NCBI RefSeq assembly: GCF_037076455.1 | Contig: NZ_AP028679.1 | Span: forward strand, 1,937,501-2,001,500 | DNA length: 64,000 bases | Reading direction: 5' to 3' | Source: Desulfoferula mesophila | GTDB taxonomy: Bacteria; Desulfobacterota; Desulfarculia; Desulfarculales; Desulfarculaceae | In this document: in pieces, positions 60,882 through 64,000 of the stretch | How the letters are laid out: every line of letters begins with the position of its first letter | Position numbering within the stretch: the stretch's first letter is position 1 | Notes under the pieces: generated by a model | Database searches by the model: none | The model's input: the letters and a program-made list of their open reading frames with translations, nothing else | What the model was told of the DNA's origin: nothing | Translations under genes and position numbers: made by a program

Positions 60882-61815
60882 CTATGCCACCGTTGCTTTG
60901 TGGGCCGGACGGTTGACCAATACCAGGCCGATGCTGATCAGGGCCAAGGACAACAATAATCGCAGCTCCACATTTTCATGCAAAATCCAAAACCCACTGA
61001 TGAACACCCCGGCCACTGGTGTGAAGAAGGTGAAGGCCTGCACCAGGCTGGCCGGGTGGTGGTGGATCAGGTTGAACCATGCCAGGTAGCTGATGAAGGC
61101 CACTATTACCGACTGATAGAAAAGCGAGAAGGCCCCGAAGCCGGTTAGGCTGGCCGACAGAGGGTCTTCCAGCAAGAAACTGGCTGCCAACAACAATGGC
61201 CACGAGAAAAAGAGTTGGTAAAAGAACGTTTGGAGGGCTTGTGCACGTTCGGCCAGGAAACGCTTTAGATAGACGGTGGTGGCTCCCCACAGGGCCCCGG
61301 CAGTTAGTGAAAACAGATCGCCCAACAGGAACCTGGGCGTGATTCGGTCTAGACCCTGGCCAAACAGGACCACCAAGCCGCCGAAGGCCAGCACCAAGCC
61401 TGCCACCTTCAGGCGCGTCAAGCGGTCGTTTGGCAGCCAGAAATGGGCCCCCACGGCCACGAAAAACGGCGCAGCATACAGTATAGCTGCGGGCCACGTT
61501 GGTCAAGATCATGCCAGGATAAAGAAAGCCGAACTCTGTGCCGAAGAAAAGGCCTAGGACTAAGCCGTGAACCGCCACCACCCGGTTCGGAAATACCCGC
61601 ACCCCCTTGAACACCATCCACACCCACAGGCAAAATGCGGCCACTACCGAGCGAACTCCGGCCTGGAAAATGGGAGGCAATTGGCCTGCGGCCAGCTTGA
61701 CCACGGCCATGTTGGCGCCCCAGAGCAGTGCCAGGGCCATCATAGTCAGGACCAAGCCTATGCTTAGGCTCTGATCAATTTGTGATCCTAAAGGTGCTGC
61801 TACCGCCTGTTTCAT
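60882..61815 (-). pseudogene. EamA/DMT-family transporter, frameshifted
   Basis: The N-terminal half (MKQAVAAPLG start at 61815, LALLWGANMAVVKLAAGQLPP) and the C-terminal half (APFFVAVGAHFWLPNDRLTR to the end at 60882) lie in different frames. Reading NVAR then AILYAAPFFVAVG requires removing one base near 61484-61490. Otherwise a full-length ten-helix transporter of about 310 residues. Either a real single-base lesion or a sequencing error. Confidence 0.8.
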
Positions 61816-61954
61816 CGTATTACGCCGCAGGATGAAAATAACTTTGACCAAACCAGGAAATAGTGGCCCAAATTATGCGGCTACGGCCCATAATCCTAAC
61901 TTAAAATCTGTACCGGTTTAAGGGGGGCAGGTCAGGTTGATGATGACCCACCCG

Positions 61955-62080
61955 TGCGATTCAGAATGCCCATTGTCGATGTAACCGAGCGCAAAAGAGC
62001 TGAAAACCGACTAAGCCAAAGCGAAGAGCGTTATCGCCGCCTCATAGAGACTATGCCGGACGCGATCTTCACTCTTTTGC
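61955..62080 (+). pseudogene. Fragment of a PAS-domain sensor kinase gene
   Basis: The frame reads DVTERKRAENRLSQSEERYR then LIETMPDAIFTL, the stereotyped junction between PAS domains in sensor histidine kinases. Similarity ends at about 62080, just before the acyl-CoA dehydrogenase 3' end, and nothing kinase-like lies upstream. A scrap left by rearrangement. Confidence 0.7.
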
Positions 62081-62121
62081 CTGATGTTTCCGCCAGCTGT
62101 GCGCCTGAATTCGAACCGTCC

Positions 62122-63279
62122 TCAGATCTCCTTCAAGAGTTCCCGGGCAATGATCATTTTCTGTATTTCAGAGGTACCGCCGCCTATCTCCACCAGCTTG
62201 GCGTCTCGCATGTAGCGTTCAACGGGGTACTCGCGCATGTAACCGTAGCCTCCGTGTATCTGGATGGCGTCCAGGGCCGCCTGGGTGGCCATGGACGAAG
62301 CGTAATACTTGGCGATTGAGGCTTCCTTGGAAATGCGGCGCCCATCGTCGATCAGGGGGCACAGCGAGTATGCGTAGTGCCTGGCCAACTCCAGGCGGGT
62401 GGCCATTTCGGCCAGCATGTTTTTGACCAGTTGGAAGTCGCAGATGGGCTGGCTGAACTGCTTGCGCTCCTTTGCGTACTTTACCGATTCTTCCAGGCAG
62501 GCCTGCATGATGCCGATGCTGGTGACTGCCCCCAGCACACGCTCCTCGTCCAGGGTCTCGAACAGGATTGGGTAGCCGTGCCCTTCGGCGCCCATAATTT
62601 GCTCGCCGGACACCTCCACGTGGTCCAGGAACACCTCGCCGGTGGGCGAGCAGCGCATGCCCATTTTCTCGAAGGGCTGGCCTGTGGAAACCCCCGGCAT
62701 TTCCCGATCTAGAATGAACAGGGTGCCGCCGCCCGCGCCCCTGGTGCCGTGCTCTCTAGCCATTACCAGGAAGTACTGGGCCAGGGGGGCGTTGGTGATA
62801 AAGGTTTTGGATCCGTTCAGCACATAGGCCGCGCCCTTTTTGGCGTAGGTGGTCTTGATGGCCAGTGCGTCAGAGCCCGCCTCGGGTTCGGTGAGGCAAA
62901 AGGCTGCCAGCTTTTCCCCGTTTAGCACCGGCGGTATGTAGGTGGTCTTTTGCTTTTCGCTGCCGTACTTGGAGATGAAGTAACAGAAGTTGGTGGTGCA
63001 CATGTTCACCGACATGCCGAAACCGGCGGCCACCCGGCAAAACTCTTCCTTGATCAGGGCGTTGGTCAGCAGGTCCGCCCCGCCGCCGCCATACTCTACC
63101 GGGGAGGTGGAGCCGATCAACCCGTTGCGCCCCGCTTCCCGGTAGGCTTCCATTGGGAATCTCTCTTGCTCGTCGAGCTCCCGGGCGATGGGGGCCAATT
63201 CTTTTTCCGCCAGCCTGCGCGCCGTCTCGCGCACCATGCGGTGTTCCTCGGAAAGCAGCGCGTCCCAGATGTTTTTCAC
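62122..63279 (-). CDS. Acyl-CoA dehydrogenase
   Basis: 385 residues. FAD/substrate motifs [65 protein letters not shown] (conserved Glu of REYP as probable base). Oxidises an acyl-CoA to the enoyl-CoA, passing electrons to ETF. No etf genes in the window. Starts 15 bases after the MaoC stop and is probably co-transcribed with the MaoC and ligase genes upstream. Confidence 0.94.
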   Translation of the reverse strand: MKNIWDALLSEEHRMVRETARRLAEKELAPIARELDEQERFPMEAYREAGRNGLIGSTSPVEYGGGGADLLTNALIKEEFCRVAAGFGMSVNMCTTNFCYFISKYGSEKQKTTYIPPVLNGEKLAAFCLTEPEAGSDALAIKTTYAKKGAAYVLNGSKTFITNAPLAQYFLVMAREHGTRGAGGGTLFILDREMPGVSTGQPFEKMGMRCSPTGEVFLDHVEVSGEQIMGAEGHGYPILFETLDEERVLGAVTSIGIMQACLEESVKYAKERKQFSQPICDFQLVKNMLAEMATRLELARHYAYSLCPLIDDGRRISKEASIAKYYASSMATQAALDAIQIHGGYGYMREYPVERYMRDAKLVEIGGGTSEIQKMIIARELLKEI

Positions 63280-63294
63280 AACAGCTCCTCCTGA

Positions 63295-63750
63295 CTAGTC
63301 GTCGCCGGATTTCTTGCGCAGCATGAGCACGGTGGTGGTCCCGCTTTGCACCACCTGGTGGCGCTGGTTGAGCACTTCTTTTTCAAAGGTCAAAACCCCG
63401 CGATTGCCCTGGGAGGTTTCGCGCAGTTCCTTGACCCTCTGCACCACGTGGATGGTATCGCCGATCTTGATGGGATGGTGGAATTGCCAGTTCATGCCCA
63501 GGAAAGCCACCAGGGTGCCTTCCAGGTTGCCCAACTGCTGGGAAAGACCGGCGTGGATCACCAGGCCCAGCATGCCGTGGGCGATGCGCTCGCCAAAATG
63601 GCTCCCGGCGGCGAACTCGGCGTCGGTGTGCAGCGGGTTGGTGTCCCAAGACAGGGCCGCGAAGTTCACGATGTCGGCCTCGGTCACCGTCCTGGCCTTG
63701 GTCACGAACTCCTGGCCCAGCTCAAAGTCGTCGAAGTACATTGGATTCAT
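63295..63750 (-). CDS. MaoC-family dehydratase
   Basis: 151 residues, hot-dog fold. Catalytic motif LSWDTNPLHTDAEFA and FGERIAHGMLGLVIHAG; full length for the family. Expected to hydrate an enoyl-CoA formed by the neighbouring acyl-CoA dehydrogenase. Related in type to, but different from, the MaoC at 18281-18709. Confidence 0.9.
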   Translation of the reverse strand: MNPMYFDDFELGQEFVTKARTVTEADIVNFAALSWDTNPLHTDAEFAAGSHFGERIAHGMLGLVIHAGLSQQLGNLEGTLVAFLGMNWQFHHPIKIGDTIHVVQRVKELRETSQGNRGVLTFEKEVLNQRHQVVQSGTTTVLMLRKKSGDD

Positions 63751-63801
63751 TTCAGGCCTCTTTTAAAAATGCCGTTTCTCGGGCTGCGGCGGGCTACAAC
63801 C

Positions 63802-64000
63802 CTAGCTGTCTTTGAACATCTCGCGCAGCTCCCGTTTCAGGACCTTGCCCCCGAAGGTGGTTTTGGGGAGCGCGTCCACGAAGCGGATCATGGCGGGCTT
63901 CTTGTACCCGGCCAGGCGCTCTTGGCAGTGGGCCTGGATGATCCCCTCGTCCAGAAGGGCGCCGGGCTGGGCCATCACCACCGCGCACACCGCTTCACCC
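63802..64000 (-). CDS. AMP-dependent acyl-CoA ligase, C-terminal part, cut by window edge
   Basis: The frame is open to the last base and reads EAVCAVVMAQPGA, ERLAGYKKPAMIRFVDALPK and TTFGGKVLKRELREMFKDS. This is the C-terminal ANL subdomain with the catalytic lysine of GGKVLKR. Only about 65 residues are visible. It would be the first gene of the run with MaoC and acyl-CoA dehydrogenase. Confidence 0.88.
   Translation of the reverse strand, partial: GEAVCAVVMAQPGALLDEGIIQAHCQERLAGYKKPAMIRFVDALPKTTFGGKVLKRELREMFKDS

Noticed and set aside
60976-61851. A single 291-residue protein
   Set aside because: Its C-terminal half reads out of frame through a DMT permease; the correct second half lies in another frame, so a frameshifted gene fits better.

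Overview
The window is a GC-rich chromosomal segment from a strict anaerobe, most likely a Desulfobacterota (former Deltaproteobacteria) member related to aromatic-degrading sulfate reducers. This is inferred from gene content: HdrD/HdrA-like proteins, a tungsten aldehyde-oxidoreductase-family benzoyl-CoA reductase set, a multihaem cytochrome, and UGA-encoded selenocysteine. There is no rRNA and no complete tRNA. Both edges cut a gene.

Layout. (1) 1-6.5 kb, + strand: a compact redox cluster of a GlcD-like flavoprotein (cut at the left edge), two HdrD/GlcF-like CCG iron-sulfur proteins, a six-haem cytochrome fused to a NarI/HdrE-like membrane cytochrome b, a GcvH-like lipoyl carrier and a lipoate ligase; fdhD follows. 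(2) 7.5-15.4 kb, - strand: bamBCDEF, the class II (tungsten) benzoyl-CoA reductase core. bamE and bamF each contain an in-frame TGA that fits selenocysteine, each followed by a SECIS-like hairpin; both genes look broken or truncated if TGA is read only as stop. (3) 15.8-17.4 kb, +: a thiolase-fold gene plus DUF35 partner. The thiolase-fold gene has a third in-frame TGA in the segment that holds the nucleophilic Cys of true thiolases, and it also has a well placed hairpin. (4) 17.4-33.1 kb, -: a long operon with a branched-chain-type ABC importer, two acyl-CoA ligases, two KAS III-fold proteins, MaoC hydratase, enoyl-CoA hydratase, two SDRs, an iron-sulfur flavoprotein and an alpha/beta hydrolase, headed by a double TetR regulator. 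(5) 33.5-35.0 kb: a membrane HD-GYP protein, a terminator, and a 3' fragment of a tRNA-Asp gene that may be an attachment-site scar.

(6) 35.5-45.1 kb, +: a GntR-controlled catabolic operon (PaaK-type CoA ligase, TAXI-TRAP uptake, DUF169, hydroxyacyl-CoA dehydrogenase, enoyl-CoA hydratase, thiolase plus DUF35). (7) 45.2-47.8 kb: two abutting IS407-type IS3 elements next to an older transposase fragment. (8) 47.8-58.1 kb: a nitronate monooxygenase-like gene, then a second catabolic unit (enoyl-CoA hydratase, GntR, a second PaaK-type ligase, metallo-hydrolase, complete ABC importer). (9) 58.3-62.1 kb: a mobile and decaying zone with an IS3 element carrying an amber-interrupted transposase, two DMT permeases (one frameshifted), and IS and PAS-kinase fragments. 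(10) 62.1-64 kb, -: acyl-CoA dehydrogenase, MaoC hydratase and the C-terminus of another acyl-CoA ligase.

Together the genes describe uptake of carboxylic acids (two ABC systems, one TRAP system), CoA activation, dearomatisation by the Bam complex and beta-oxidation-type ring degradation, with electrons handled by Hdr-like modules. The strongest leads are the possible selenocysteine thiolase-fold protein and the HdrDE-like cluster built round a lipoyl carrier.
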